DNA of 64,000 nt from Mytilisepta virgata (GCA_028015205.1 CM051514.1:43106150-43170149), one strand, 5' to 3'. Positions 1 through 11,590 are shown, counted from the stretch's first letter. Notes: generated by a model from the letters alone, not told the origin. A program made the numbers and translations.

Positions 1-327
1 AAAATATTAGCAATGTCAACTCCCAATTAAAACCTAGGGTGACATTAGGTGCTCCAGGAGGATAAGAATGTCCTGCTAGGTCAAGAGGATCTCATTGACA
101 GTTAGTATTATCCAGTGAAGTTACAATTCCGATGAGGTGTCAATTCCAGGTAGACGAGAAATCTAACTAAAGATATCTAGTCTCTATTTTGAAATAGAAA
201 GTGCGTATCGACCGATCAATTCGTGATGACAACTGTAAAAAATTGCCGCAACCTGGAGATTTTCAGTTTCTGTAAAACAATATGTTCACAACTGAACAGT
301 TAAAGTCAGAAATACTTATTATTAAAT
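1..327. other. AT-rich non-coding stretch
   Basis: No open frame, RNA gene or repeat is recognisable here. It is the left edge of the window and leads into a degenerate tandem repeat. If it is an intron of the LRR gene found downstream, no LRR-type exon is visible in it. Confidence 0.5.
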
Positions 328-1115
328 ACTTGTTAGATAAAAAAAAAACTAATTCAGTTTCAAAGTGGAAAAACACAAAAGTTAGCTTTTCAACCATTTT
401 CTAGTATGATACTTAGTTAAATTTAGTCATACCAGATTGTGCGATATAAGACATAAGAGATTTTGGTTGTACTAGAAGTGTTTTTTACAGTGAAAATGAA
501 AGTTTCAAACTTCTGACATGAAGGTAGTTCAGACAATTTCATACGGTATCGTAAAAAACTATTCTACAACTTACCGTAATACTTGTTTGATAAGAAATAA
601 ATCGATATCAACGTGAAAAAACACAAAATGTTTAGGATGGTACTGAGTTCAATTTCACCATTTAAGATTGTGGGATACAAGATAAATATATAAGTTTTGC
701 CATAATGCTACTGTTTTCTACAGAAAACATGCAGGTTTCTAACTTGTCATATGCTTATTTTTACTTTCATTAAATTTTTATAGAAATTTAGTTCATAAAT
801 TTGTTACCGTATCCTAAATATTCTGTCTGCAACTTATCGTAATACTTGTTAGATGAAACAATTTCAATTTCACAGGGAAAAAAACACAAAATTTAACTTT
901 TCAACTAATTTGAGGTTCATGCTTTGTAAAATTAAGCCATATTAGAGTGCGATTTAAGACAAGGGTGATTTTTGTTATAACAGAAGTGTTTTTAAAGTAC
1001 AAATACAAGTTTCAAACTTGACATGTACTTATTTTATACTTTTATGAAGTTGTGACATGAATTTTCAGAAATTTCAATCAGTATCTTCAAAATATTCTCT
1101 GCGACTTACCGTAAC
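328..1115. repeat. Degenerate tandem repeat, three units of about 260 bp
   Basis: Three diverged direct copies start with an 'acttgttagataa'-like word at about 328, 581 and 844. Each continues through 'gaaaaacacaaaa', a 'gcgatataagacata'-like block, 'agaagtgttttt', 'gtttcaaacttg' and 'cttaccgtaat'. The units are about 253, 263 and 272 bp, and the opening word recurs at 1,116 and near 1,429. No protein is encoded. The family is not one I recognise. Confidence 0.7.
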
Positions 1116-1459
1116 ACTTGTTAGAATGTCAAAAATATTCTGTTAAGATAGAAAAGTTGTCAGCTGTTTTCAGTACCCCTGCACACAAATATAAGATAGA
1201 ACAAAAATGGCAAATTCTGGAAGCAGCACTTAATGGTTATTTTTATGATTAATTTTTTTTATATTCAAAAACTTAAAATCATGAATTTGAACTTTTAAAA
1301 GGCTTTCATAATGTTTATATATTACACCAATGCTATATTGACTGTTAAATGTGTCCATAGTTTTCACATTGTTTGATATTCAAATGCTGTTCATTTCGAA
1401 AAATAGAAAAAATACAAAAAAAAAAAAACACTTGTTAGATAAAACGTCTTTGACGTTTA

Positions 1460-1797
1460 TGAAGTTGCTTAGCACAGGACCCTTGTAAGGACGACGTGCA
1501 TGACGCTGATTTTCATGGACTCGCATGCGAACAGTCTGACCACTAATTCCAGGTGTTTCACTAGCAGTATTTGTCGCTGTTCTGAAACGATCACGAAAAT
1601 TTTGCAGACAACTGCTGGGGAGTTGTAATTCTTTGTGAACCGGACCTGGGTCTATCCGACACCTAATTTGTGGCCAAAAACGCTGGCTAAGACTGACAAT
1701 GGTGCTGTGGTGACAATTAAATTGATTTGCCACAATCCGAGTTGAAAGTCCAGCACGAATGATACCTACAGCCTGGTTTCGTTTTTCCGTGCTAAGT
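1460..1797 (-). pseudogene. Tc1/mariner-like transposase, N-terminal fragment
   Basis: The minus strand encodes about 110 residues resembling the paired-type helix-turn-helix DNA-binding region of Tc1-like transposases. It begins with LSTEKRNQAVGIIRAGLSTR and contains FRDRFRTATNTA, ISGQTVRMRVHE and ARRPYKGPVL, the usual second HTH and the start of the linker to the catalytic domain. Homology stops after this linker. The DDE/D catalytic domain is absent and no inverted termini were identified, so this is a dead fragment. The frame is open but has no convincing start codon. The Tc1 assignment rests on motif recognition. Confidence 0.75.
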
Positions 1798-2216
1798 CTT
1801 GGCCTTTAAAAACACTATATCCTCAAAACAAATGAAATTTCAGATTTTCATTTTACAGATACTTTCCCGCCATATCCAAAACAATTTTTAGTTTTCGTTA
1901 AGTTTGATTGACTTGTGGTGCACGTGCAAAATTCTGGTTTTTTAACCTCAGTGATGTTTTTGTCGCTTGGTTCAACACGAAGTTTAAGGTTAACGAAAAA
2001 CAAATCTTTAAAGGGTTCAGTAATTGTGAAAATCGGATTTAAAACCTTAAAATAATTTTTCCAAAAAAGAAACAAAAAATGAATTTCTAAATGGTGCTTT
2101 TCTTATGTTGTTGAGTATATATCTATATAAATATTTTATAATTTTTGCGCAGAATAATATTTACTCATTTTGACATGATTAACCAATAACAGTTTGAAGG
2201 ATATGTTTTTCAGCAA

Positions 2217-2310
2217 ATAATCGGCATCCCAATATGGACAAACTCTGCGCCTCTTTTGGCTGACATGTTCTTGTTTTCGTATGAAGCTAAATCTTTACAG
2301 GGAGCTAAGA
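2217..2310 (+). pseudogene. Penelope-like RT fragment (motif B region)
   Basis: The plus strand reads IGIPIWTNSAPLLADMFLFS followed by YEAKSLQG. This is the conserved (V/I)GIPMGTNCAPLLAD region of Penelope-like reverse transcriptases with the central GTN changed to WTN. The fragment is about 30 codons long. Just after it, sequence from the same element family runs on the opposite strand, so the element has been broken and rearranged here. Confidence 0.75.
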
Positions 2311-2650
2311 AAGTGTCAAAAGAGGGGACGTCCGTGGACAAAAAGCACAACCGAGAACACCGAAAAGACGATAAAAGACAAAGTAACAAACAACACAAAA
2401 AACCCAAAGGTACACACAGAAACGGGCAGCACGAATCCCACCAAAAACCGCGGATCAACTCAGGTTCTCCGGAAGGTTGAGCAGTTCCTGCTTTTTGGAA
2501 GACGCCCCCCTTGCTGCTCGTCGAAGGTAATGTTCGGTGAAGAAGGAAGAACATTTATGACAGCTCATCAACAGTGCTAACACTCCATAGTGGTCAATTG
2601 GATCGTGGTGTCGACTGTAAAATTTTGGAAGCGACGACCTCAATCCATAT
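2311..2650 (-). pseudogene. Penelope-like element, RT C-terminus and tail
   Basis: On the minus strand, LPKFYSRHHDPIDHYGV matches the RT C-terminal segment KFYGRH(Q/H)(E/D)..RY found intact in the repeat units downstream (for example near 17,790). It continues into a low-complexity tail ('gcaggaactgctcaaccttccgg'-like, then 'gtttttggtgggattcgtgctg') that also occurs at 38,281 and 60,160. No functional protein remains. Confidence 0.65.
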
Positions 2651-2884
2651 CCACAAAATCAATTAAATGGTGGCAATTTCTAACAAAACGTATGATTTTG
2701 GAGATAATTACTCCATACGTTGCAGCAGCTGGAATTTTACTACACAGAAATGGAAAGGGGCAATTGAAAGTCGTTGTGTTTGTCATAGAGTTTAGTTGTT
2801 AACGTCCCTCCATTGTTTCCATTGGTGAAGATTAAAATCAAGGATTATTAAGTGGCAAAACATCATCTATATTGCGGAAGCTGA

Positions 2885-3215
2885 AATGCCTATTGTCTTT
2901 TAAAACACTAGCCCACCAAACTGGACAAATATATTGTCCATAAAAAATCCAACATAGTGATGATTTCATCATCAGTGTATTTGTTGTTGGACTTGCTTTG
3001 AACAAAGTATGTCTTGGTACTTATGTTTCCCATTTTTCCTAAAAAAACAGCGATGAATTAAACTGTTCAGTCTTTCATTTAGATGCGGAGGTAGTAGAAT
3101 GGAGAGAAATCAAAGGGTTTAATGCTGTTACACGAAGAAAGAGATCTGGATGTTAGATTTTCTGCAAGTTTTTTCGAGTTTTTCAAAATCCGCATCTGAT
3201 TAATAGTGAACTTTA
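2885..3215 (-). pseudogene. Penelope-like RT fragment (N-terminal palm)
   Basis: Minus-strand translation gives RILKNSKKLAENLTSRSLSS, SIKPFDFSPFYY and, after frame breaks, NNKYTDDEIITMLDFL. These match the better preserved copies in the tandem array (WILKNSKEFAENLAPR, FDSSTLYTTIPH, LDFLIDNIFVHFGG). The TTIPH segment is deleted and several frames are used, so it is a decayed copy. Confidence 0.7.
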
Positions 3216-3917
3216 TTGTAAATTATACCCATGGGGGCCCTATTTTCGCAGTTCCGATGACCACTTTATAAAGTCGCAAACAGTTGGTAAAAGTTCGTTT
3301 TTTGGATTAAGTATATGAAATATTTGTGATACTTCGTCTCCCGATAGAAAATATTGTTTATTTCAACTATTTTTTCAAAGAGGTAGGTCTTAACTGATTA
3401 TTTGAATTACAATGAAAGAACAAAAGGTATTCATCATCTAGCACCTTGCATGCAGAGCAAAGACTATTTTCCCTGGGAATATTTTTCCTTCGATATTGAG
3501 AGAGTGATCACTGATTTGAAATTTTGTCTTATGCCATCACTTGGCGTCCGTCGTCGTCCGTCGTCGTCCATCGTCCGTCGTCGTAAACTATCCGAGGTTT
3601 TGATCCATAAGCAGACATGGCCGCCATTGCTAAAAATAGAACATAGGGGTAAACTGCAGTTTTGTCTTATACATGTATCTCAAAAACTATAGAATTTACA
3701 GCAAAACTGATTGAATAACAATTCTCATCAGGTCCAGATCTACCTGCTATGGAATTTTCAGACGAATAGGTCAACCCTTTCTTGGGTTATTGCTTCTGAA
3801 TTATTAATTTTAAAGAAATTTTGCAGTATTATCGATAAAGACAAACTGAAAACAGCAAAAATATTGAACAAAGTAAGATCTACAAATAAGTCAACATTAT
3901 CAAAATCATTGATTGAC

Positions 3918-3981
3918 CCCTTATAGGAGTTTTTACCCTCTAAAGACTGCCGTCTTTAGAGGGTAAAAACTCCTATAAGGG
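3918..3981. repeat. Perfect 30-bp hairpin with 4-nt loop
   Basis: The left arm at 3,918-3,947 (CCCTTATAGGAGTTTTTACC...) is exactly complementary to the right arm at 3,952-3,981, with loop TGCC. It lies where the spacer of the composite repeat meets the tandem units. With no mismatch in 30 bp inside an otherwise decayed element, it is either a recent foldback event or a sequencing/assembly foldback. Confidence 0.9.
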
Positions 3982-3999
3982 CGTAAACTTTCCTTTAAA

Positions 4000-5440
4000 G
4001 ATCTTTTCGTCTGAAACCACTGGGCCAATTGGGACCAAAGTTTGGTAGAAAAGTCATTGGGTGGCCCCCTTCCAAAATTGTGTCAGCCATCCAGACTTCA
4101 AACTGACATGACTGCTGTTATTAAAAATAGGAAAAAGGGGGATGAATTTCGACAATCTTCTTCTATGAAACTACAAGGCTAATTGGAACCAAACTTGGCA
4201 GTAATGGTCCTTAGGACGTCCTCTTTCAGAGGTATGTCCGAAGACCCGGACTGTTAACCAAGATGGCCATCATAGCCGAACTTACTTTAACATAGGGCCC
4301 TATTGGAAAATTCATTGAAAATCTTCTCGTCTGAAACAACATGAAAATTAGAACTGACTTGGTGGCAATGGTCCTCAGATGGTCCTCTTTCAGAATTTTG
4401 CCCGATGACCCGGATTGTCAACCAAGGTGACCGTCACAGCCGAACTTAGTTTAACATAAGGCCTTATGCGAAAATTCATTGACAAATCTTGTCTGAAACC
4501 ACTTGACCATATTGGAACCAGACAAAGCAGCAATGGTCCTTAGGAAATTCTCTTTCAGAAATGTCCGATTTTATGAACTGTGAATCAAGATGGCCGCCAC
4601 AGCCGAACTTAGTTTAACATAGGATCCTATGGGAAATTCACTCAAAAATCTTCGTGAGAAACCACTAAGCCAATTAGAACTAGACTTGGTAGCAATGGTC
4701 CTTAGATGTCCTCTTTCAGAATTTCGTCCGATGACCCGGACTGTCAACCAAGGTGGCCGCCACAGCCGAACTTAGTTTAACATAAGGCCCTATACGAAAA
4801 TTCATTGAAAAAACTTCTTGTCTGAAACCACTTGACATATTAGAAACACACTTGGCAGCAATGGTCCTTAGGAGGTGCTCTTCCAGAAATGTGTCCGATT
4901 TCGTGAACTGTGAACCAAGATGGCCGCAACAGCCGAACTTAGTTTAACATAGGACCCTATGGGAAATTATGGTCCTTAGATGGTCCTCTTTCAGAATTTC
5001 GTCGAATGACACGGACTGTCAACCAAGCTGGCACCACAGTCGAACTTAGTTTAACATAAAGCCCTATGGGAAAATTCATTGAAAAATCTTTGACACTGAA
5101 CTTAGTTTATCATAGGACCCTATGGAAAATTCACTAAAAGATCTCGTCTGAAACTACAGAGCCAATTTTGCAGAATTGGTCCTTAGATGGTCCACTTTCA
5201 GAATTGTATTGTAAACCAAGATGGCTGCCACGGCCGAACTTAGTTAAATATTGGACACTATGGGAAAATTCATTTAAAAATCTTCTTGTCTGAAACCATT
5301 TAGCCAGTTGGAACAAAATTTAGCAGTAATGGTCCTTATATGGTTCTCTTTTAGAAATGTTTCAATTGACCCGGACTGTCAACCAAGATGAATGCCATAG
5401 CTGAACTTATAGAACCATCACACAAATTTACTGCAACACT
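4000..5440 (+). repeat. About ten degenerate tandem units of 150-175 bp
   Basis: Units begin near 4,009, 4,165, 4,332, 4,493, 4,652, 4,821, 4,966, 5,146 and 5,290. Each has the order 'tctgaaaccac', 'ccaattggaacc', 'ggcagcaatggtccttag', 'tcctctttcagaa', 'aagatggccgccacagccga' and 'acttagtttaacataggacc'. Some units are truncated. Related shorter blocks occur at 28,860-29,510 and 54,990-55,440. Confidence 0.85.
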
Positions 5441-5447
5441 TAAATTT

Positions 5448-6990
5448 TTAGTCCTGCTCATTATGAAAAGTTGAATCCAGGTGAGCGATACAGGCTCTTG
5501 AAAGCCTCTTGTTCAAGTACTCTTCTAATGTTAAAGTGTTTATAAGTTTACTGTATAAATATAACTTGTAACTATTGTTTATTTTTGAGAGTTTAGACAA
5601 TGTTAAATTTTCATATTTCTCATTAATAATATTTTTGAATTTATCTTTCAAACTCTTTTTAACACTGAAAATTGCTTATCCAAGTTGGAATAATCAAATA
5701 TGTCTAAATCAAATTAAATGTGGGAGGCAACAACGACCGTGTATGCTACCTGCATCGCTCGAAGTTTTATTAAGATTATAAGCTTCCTTTAATAAGGGGT
5801 TGATATTATCAGTATTCAATCTACAAAGTACATAAATAGGTGTGTTTTTATAAATAAATCAATTGGAAGTCTTCCAAGTTCACACTTGGCAGCTAAATTC
5901 CTAGCAGTTTTCTTGATACCAAGAATGGTTTTACAATATCTATTTTGTTTTTTCTCATAAGATTTTTTTCTTCTTATTTCATAAATAGTACCATTTCTGG
6001 AAGCTCGTTCAGCAGACCTAAAAATAGGAATATATTCCTCAGCATACCAAATTTCATAATTGTTTAACAATTCAGGGGGTATTTTTTGAAAATGTAAAAA
6101 GTGACTTTTAAATGCAAAAATAACTTTTATACCTTTCTTAGAAAGGTCTTTAATCGACTGTATAAAGTTCCCCTTAATATTAATAACATTGCCCATTAAG
6201 AAATTTTACTCCCTTGTTTCTATTAGTGTTTGCCCTTTGTGAAATAATGGCGGCGTAGGATTAGAACTATTTTGAAAAACCATAACTTTTGTCTTCGTAA
6301 AATTAACAGTTAATTGCCATTTGTGACAGTATGTCTCAAGTTTATTTAATGTTTCTTGTAGTCCACTATGAGATATAGACAGAATAACTAGATCATCAGC
6401 AAAGTTTAGAGTTTAAATAAATGATTCTTTTCAAAAACCAAAAATTCACATGAATTATAGAATATATCATGTAAATCGTTAATAAAATAGTTAAATAGTG
6501 TGGGACCGAGTCCATCACCTTGTTTGACCTGTCTCTAGACTGAAGTACTCAGAATAATTATTTTCTATTCTAATAGAGGATTTATTTGAACTATAAATAT
6601 TACAAATAAAGTGAAACAATTTGTTGCCTATACCGTTACTCATAAGCTTTTATAATAAACCATTATGCCATAAATAGTCAAAAGCTTTCTTGAGATCCAC
6701 AAAACATGCATAAATCTTCTGCATGTTTATGTGAAGATATTTGGTTATTAAGTTTTTCAAGATGAATATACTATCTGATGTCCTATGGTTAATTGAATCC
6801 AAATTGTTGATTTGAACATTTATTTTCATACAAAGAGTTTATTCTATTATTAATAAATGAAAATGAGCTAAATAATTTAGCCAAACAGTTCTGTAGGGAA
6901 ATTCCTCTGTAATTATTCAAATCATTGCGATCACCAGACTTAAAAATTAGAATTGTGAAAGATTTCCTTCATCTTTCTGGATATTAAGGG
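5448..6990 (-). pseudogene. Non-LTR retrotransposon (LINE) reverse transcriptase, decayed
   Basis: Reading the minus strand from about 6,990 downward, RT motifs appear in the correct order. Motif A is YACFVDLKKAFDYLWHNGL (near 6,720-6,660). Motif B is QGDGLGPTLFNYFINDL (near 6,530-6,480). The catalytic FADDLVILS is near 6,400. They are followed by a YCHKWQLTVNFTKTKVMVF segment, the open 126-residue stretch 6,196-5,816 and a C-terminal piece down to 5,448. Frameshifts and stops separate the motifs. The 5' half with the endonuclease is missing, as in a 5'-truncated insertion. A Jockey/CR1-type clade is likely but not settled. Confidence 0.85.
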
Positions 6991-7240
6991 ACAAGATCAA
7001 AAGTTCAATGTAGGATAAAAAACTTAATTCAAATATTTTTTTTTTTTGGGGGGGGGGGGCAAAAATCGCTGCAAGTTTTGTTATTCGACATCGATTTTCG
7101 GATTGAAAAATACGGATTCAAGTCATGTCCAAGTCACAGAACAAACATACATTGTTGAGGGAAAACAGGACCCATGGTACAAAAATGTGTGCGTCTTCCA
7201 AGGAAGACATGTGTGGCCTGCGGACGTCAATTTTTACAAA
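6988..7240 (+). mobile_element. Poly-G foldback MITE, truncated copy
   Basis: It begins 'gggacaagatcaaaagttca' and continues with 'atgtaggataaaaaactta', a T run and a run of about 12 G. This matches the left part of the complete element at 42,531-42,870. The right inverted terminus is missing. A short apparent frame starting inside the G run is an artefact of low complexity. Confidence 0.75.
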
Positions 7241-7735
7241 AGATATTAAAATTTTCTAAAATGAAATATATATGCAAACCTTTGCATTAAGGTTAATGCA
7301 CAGAGAAAGTTTCATCAAATTGCTTTGAGCGGTTATGGAGTAGTAGCGGACTTGACACCTCACCAGACTTGATACTTCACTGGCAATGTGACGGGTGCCG
7401 TTAACGGACCAGAACATGGTTACCCTTTCGGGAGCACCTGATGTAACTAGCGTTTTTTTATAGGAGTTCACATTGCTAGTTGCTTTAGTTTCTGTACTGT
7501 CTTCTAGTTTTGTTTAGTTTTTTAGTACGTTTATCATTCTTTTAGTTATACTTATATCCGTGTGGCATTTGTTTGCTGTGTTCCATTCTCCTGACTTTGT
7601 CATTTCCTTGAACTTCACATTTGTAGACCTTTCCCACTGTTTTGTCGCTTCTGTATTCTTTGCCGATATATAGAACGATTGTAGTATAAATAATAATAAA
7701 CTGAAATTATTTAGCCTTATTTTTTGTCTATTCAG

Positions 7736-7807
7736 GGTCTTAGACAACAACCATCTGTCGGTAATAGAAGCAGGTGCCTTCAGCAATTTGCCGGATTTAG
7801 ACAATTT
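7736..7807 (+). CDS. LRR exon A1 (24-residue leucine-rich repeat)
   Basis: The 72-nt exon follows 'tctattcag' and precedes 'gtaagttt'. In phase 2 it reads VLDNNHLSVIEAGAF, then SNLPDLDN and a split Leu codon, fitting the extracellular pattern xLxxNxLxxIxxxAFxxLxxLxxL. Val replaces the Tyr found in all other A copies except its twin at 12,339. It is the first recognisable coding exon of the gene in this window. Confidence 0.85.
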
Positions 7808-8459
7808 GTAAGTTTTATATATTGATTTTTGACTTTTTCTTAATTTTAAGTTTTGGTTTTTCTTGTGGCAAATAATTCAATTTTTTTTTTATCTCAAATT
7901 AACATTTTTTTGTGTTAAATCATATTAAAATCGCCTGTTTTCGTATAGTATTGTTTAGTATTGGTTAAATTTCTTCAAAAACAATTGGGGGAATTCGCCC
8001 ATTAGGATATCGTCATCTATTGTGTATATACAATCCTGACTGACCTTTTATGAATACTTACAAAGAGGCCTTTGTAAAGAAATAAATGAAGCAACGTCTA
8101 TCTTTTGCATATACTTTCCTATTAAAGAATGAACAGATTCAGCAGAGGCTGCAAAATTCTTGTCACTAGTGTTGTGAAGAAGATGTCCCGACAGCGAACC
8201 TAAAGACAAAGCTCATCATATTATCAACAATATAATAACACTATCACATTTATTTCCAATATGATACTTATAAAATAAAAGAAATATGTGTATGAAACCA
8301 ATATTGAAAGATAAAAACGATTTCATGAAATACACAACACAGAATAAGAGCCCAGTCAATCAACGTCGCCCAACAGACAAAACCCTCGACAAACAATTAC
8401 ATAAAATCAGCACAAAACGCGAACATAAAGAGCCCAGAGATTAGGACGATCTGATTGAC

Positions 8460-8640
8460 TATGATTACACATTTGAATATTCTTGGAAATTATAATTTTG
8501 AACTATGTGTTCTGGTTGGAGTATTTGATAACTTATCATAATTAGATAGTTATGTTGGTTTTCAACATTTAAGGCCTTGATCATCATTGATGGATTGACG
8601 AAATTTGCTCATCTTGTGCATCAAAATTGGTATCAAAGAA
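8460..8640 (+). repeat. Intronic Penelope terminal-repeat segment, unit 1
   Basis: The segment contains 'gaaattataattttgaacta', 'ggccttgatcatcattgatg' (near 8,574) and 'gattgacgaaatttgctcat', then 'atcaaaattggtatcaaag'. The 'tgatgg...gacgaaa' words are a decayed version of the hammerhead-like core that is better preserved at 51,895-51,918 (minus). It recurs in every unit (13,200; 15,740; 18,915; 22,640; 25,510). Confidence 0.5.
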
Positions 8641-8959
8641 TTATATTTCAATCACTAAGTTGATGTTACTGCTGGTGGACTCCATAAAAGGATTAATTGT
8701 TTGATAGGTATATTTTCGCTGAGGTCGATACATAACTAAATGTCATTGCGCCTTAATTTTCACATTCGACCTTCTTGTAGTTTAGTAATGAAGGAGCTAG
8801 AATATTTATTTGGAAGCAATGGGTTTGATTCTTTCAAATTTGATGTTTTGTTTGGAGGACTTTTAATCAGCGTTAGCCATATCTTCAATTAGGAGTTCAC
8901 GATTTCTGATTGACAATCCACAAAGTATTCCAACGTTTTCAGTGACAATTTAAGAAGTT

Positions 8960-9460
8960 TTAGATCCCTTCGAATGCATCCTTTTTTTCAATACTAGAAA
9001 ACATGTTTATCAAAAAATATAAGCTTTGGATGAGAAAAAAATCAACAAGCAGAAGTGCCCAATTGGTGCCCATCGGAATGCATATTGTCTGTTGAAACAC
9101 TAATCCACCAAAGTGGACAAATATATTGTCAATCAAAAAATCCAACAAAGTGATGATTTCATCATCCGTGTATTTATTGTTTAACTTTTAGTTGCACAAA
9201 TTATGTCTTGGTACCTGCGTTTCCCATTTTCGTAAAAAAGCAGCGATGAATTAAAATCGTCAGTATTTCTTTTAGATGCAAATGTGGAATTGTAGTATAG
9301 AGGGTAGGGGAATCAAAAGCTTTAATTTTGGTCCACGAAGAAGCAGATCTGGGTGCTAGGTTCTCTGCAAATTCTTTCGAGTTTTTCAAAATCCACATCT
9401 CATTAATTTCATTCCTGGCATAGCAAGTGTCACAATAATTTTAGATGCCCGTTTTTACAG
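8960..9460 (-). pseudogene. Penelope-like RT, inverted N-terminal half, unit 1
   Basis: On the minus strand, WILKNSKEFAENLAPRSASS and FDSPTLYTTIPHLHLKEIL (9,398-9,201) are followed by LDFLIDNIFVHFGGLVFQQT and ICIPMGTNWALLLVDFFL (9,148-8,960). These correspond to the thumb-side N-terminal region, motif A (FDxxTLYT) and motif B (GIPMGTN) of Penelope-like RTs. Stops separate the two parts. The YIDD half lies on the opposite strand immediately to the right, so the element cannot be functional. Confidence 0.85.
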
Positions 9461-9487
9461 CTATCAAGATGGAATTTTAAACAGCTT

Positions 9488-9815
9488 AGACTCGGAAAGA
9501 AAAGAAACTAGCCCAGTCCTTAAATTCAGTTTCCGTCATATAGATGATGTCTTGTCACTTAATAATACTTACTCTAATGATTAACTTGATGTACATCTCA
9601 TCTATGAACGTGACATTAAAGATACTACAGACACACAATTGTATGCTTCATATCCAGATTTGTACGTGTATATGTGTGTATATGTATTAATGGACGGTTG
9701 ACATCAAAACTGTATGACCAAAGCGTTGATTTTCCGATTGTGAACTTCCCCATTCATAGCAGTAAGAAACCAAGGTCTCCCGTCTATTGTGTGTACATTT
9801 CTGTTCATTCGTTAC
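9488..9815 (+). pseudogene. Penelope-like RT, C-terminal half, unit 1
   Basis: The plus strand encodes SERKETSPVLKFSFRHIDDV, where the catalytic Y of YIDD has become H, then a stop inside NDYLDVHL and the LTSKLYDQSVDF-equivalent segment. This copy and its twin at 14,091 are shorter than later units: the segment RYCRACDLYGNF...KFYGRH is deleted after about 9,828. Confidence 0.8.
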
Positions 9816-10181
9816 TGCCGCGCATGTAAATCCTTCTTGAATTGACACCCCGTCGGACTTTATAACTCACCAGACTTGACACTTCACTGGCAATGTGACG
9901 GGTGAAGTTTACAGGACATGCTTACCCGTTCCGATTTTTTATGGGAGTTCTCATTGCCAGTGCTTTAGTTTCTATGCTGTCTTTTTCTAGCTTAGTTTAG
10001 TTTTTTGTACGTTTTTTATTCCATTAATTATACATATATCCTTGTGGTGTTTCTTTGTTGTGTTCCATTCTGCTGACTTTGTCTTTTCCTATGACTTCAC
10101 ATTTGTGCACTCTTTTACTGTTGTGTCGCTTTGGTATTCTCTTGCCGATATATAGAACGATTGCAGTACATGTATAACCAA

Positions 10182-11590
10182 TATTTTTGAGAGTTTAGAC
10201 AATGTTAAATTTTCATATTTCTCATTAATAATATTTTTGAATTTATCTTTCAAACTCTTTTTAACACTGAAAATTGCTTATCCAAGTTGGAATAATCAAA
10301 TATGTCTAAATCAAATTAAATGTGGGAGGCAACAACGACCGTGTATGCTACCTGCATCGCTCGAAGTTTTATTAAGATTATAAGCTTCCTTTAATAAGGG
10401 GTTGATATTATCAGTATTCAATCTACAAAGTACATAAATAGGTGTGTTTTTATAAATAAATCAATTGGAAGTCTTCCAAGTTCACACTTGGCAGCTAAAT
10501 TCCTAGCAGTTTTCTTGATACCAAGAATGGTTTTACAATATCTATTTTGTTTTTTCTCATAAGATTTTTTTCTTCTTATTTCATAAATAGTACCATTTCT
10601 GGAAGCTCGTTCAGCAGACCTAAAAATAGGAATATATTCCTCAGCATACCAAATTTCATAATTGTTTAACAATTCAGGGGGTATTTTTTGAAAATGTAAA
10701 AAGTGACTTTTAAATGCAAAAATAACTTTTATACCTTTCTTAGAAAGGTCTTTAATCGACTGTATAAAGTTCCCCTTAATATTAATAACATTGCCCATTA
10801 AGAAATTTTACTCCCTTGTTTCTATTAGTGTTTGCCCTTTGTGAAATAATGGCGGCGTAGGATTAGAACTATTTTGAAAAACCATAACTTTTGTCTTCGT
10901 AAAATTAACAGTTAATTGCCATTTGTGACAGTATGTCTCAAGTTTATTTAATGTTTCTTGTAGTCCACTATGAGATATAGACAGAATAACTAGATCATCA
11001 GCAAAGTTTAGAGTTTAAATAAATGATTCTTTTCAAAAACCAAAAATTCACATGAATTATAGAATATATCATGTAAATCGTTAATAAAATAGTTAAATAG
11101 TGTGGGACCGAGTCCATCACCTTGTTTGACCTGTCTCTAGACTGAAGTACTCAGAATAATTATTTTCTATTCTAATAGAGGATTTATTTGAACTATAAAT
11201 ATTACAAATAAAGTGAAACAATTTGTTGCCTATACCGTTACTCATAAGCTTTTATAATAAACCATTATGCCATAAATAGTCAAAAGCTTTCTTGAGATCC
11301 ACAAAACATGCATAAATCTTCTGCATGTTTATGTGAAGATATTTGGTTATTAAGTTTTTCAAGATGAATATACTATCTGATGTCCTATGGTTAATTGAAT
11401 CCAAATTGTTGATTTGAACATTTATTTTCATACAAAGAGTTTATTCTATTATTAATAAATGAAAATGAGCTAAATAATTTAGCCAAACAGTTCTGTAGGG
11501 AAATTCCTCTGTAATTATTCAAATCATTGCGATCACCAGACTTAAAAATTAGAATTGTGAAAGATTTCCTTCATCTTTCTGGATATTAAG
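10182..11590 (-). pseudogene. LINE reverse transcriptase fragment, duplicate
   Basis: It is identical in all inspected segments to 5,580-6,988, including the 126-residue open stretch (10,798-10,418) and RT motifs A, B and FADD on the minus strand. The last 130 bp of the LINE (5,448-5,579 in copy 1) are not included, because the duplication breakpoint lies inside the element. Confidence 0.85.

Larger units (their letters stand above)
3530..5545 (+). repeat. Composite bivalve-type interspersed repeat with internal tandem units
   Basis: The block opens with a gtcgtc-rich run (about 3,545-3,585), passes a spacer with 'acaaactgaaaacagcaa' and 'attgaccccttataggag', then runs into diverged tandem units. 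It ends with 'gtgagcgatacaggctctt' at about 5,488-5,506. The same opening and ending occur at 28,800-29,575, which shows a family with fixed ends. There is no coding capacity; short frames in it come from the repeats. Confidence 0.7.
5580..10181 (+). repeat. Large tandem duplication, copy 1
   Basis: This 4.6-kb segment is repeated at once as 10,182-14,784. The offset is 4,602 bp up to the poly-G run near 7,048 and 4,603 bp after it, so the only length change I see is one base in that homopolymer. The segment contains the 3' part of the LINE fragment, a truncated MITE, LRR exon A and the rearranged Penelope element. At the junction 'ataaccaat' is joined to 'atttttgagag', with 1-3 bp of shared sequence at most. 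Confidence 0.92.

Noticed and set aside
7046..7249. 67-codon frame starting in the poly-G run
   Set aside because: It exists in only one of two duplicate copies because of the G-run length, and lies in a MITE.
7514..7804. Minus-strand 88-96-codon frames containing SGKLLKAPASITDRW, repeated at 7,514, 12,117, 21,596 and 24,317
   Set aside because: They are the reverse strand of LRR exon A and its conserved upstream intron. Their conservation comes from the exon on the plus strand.
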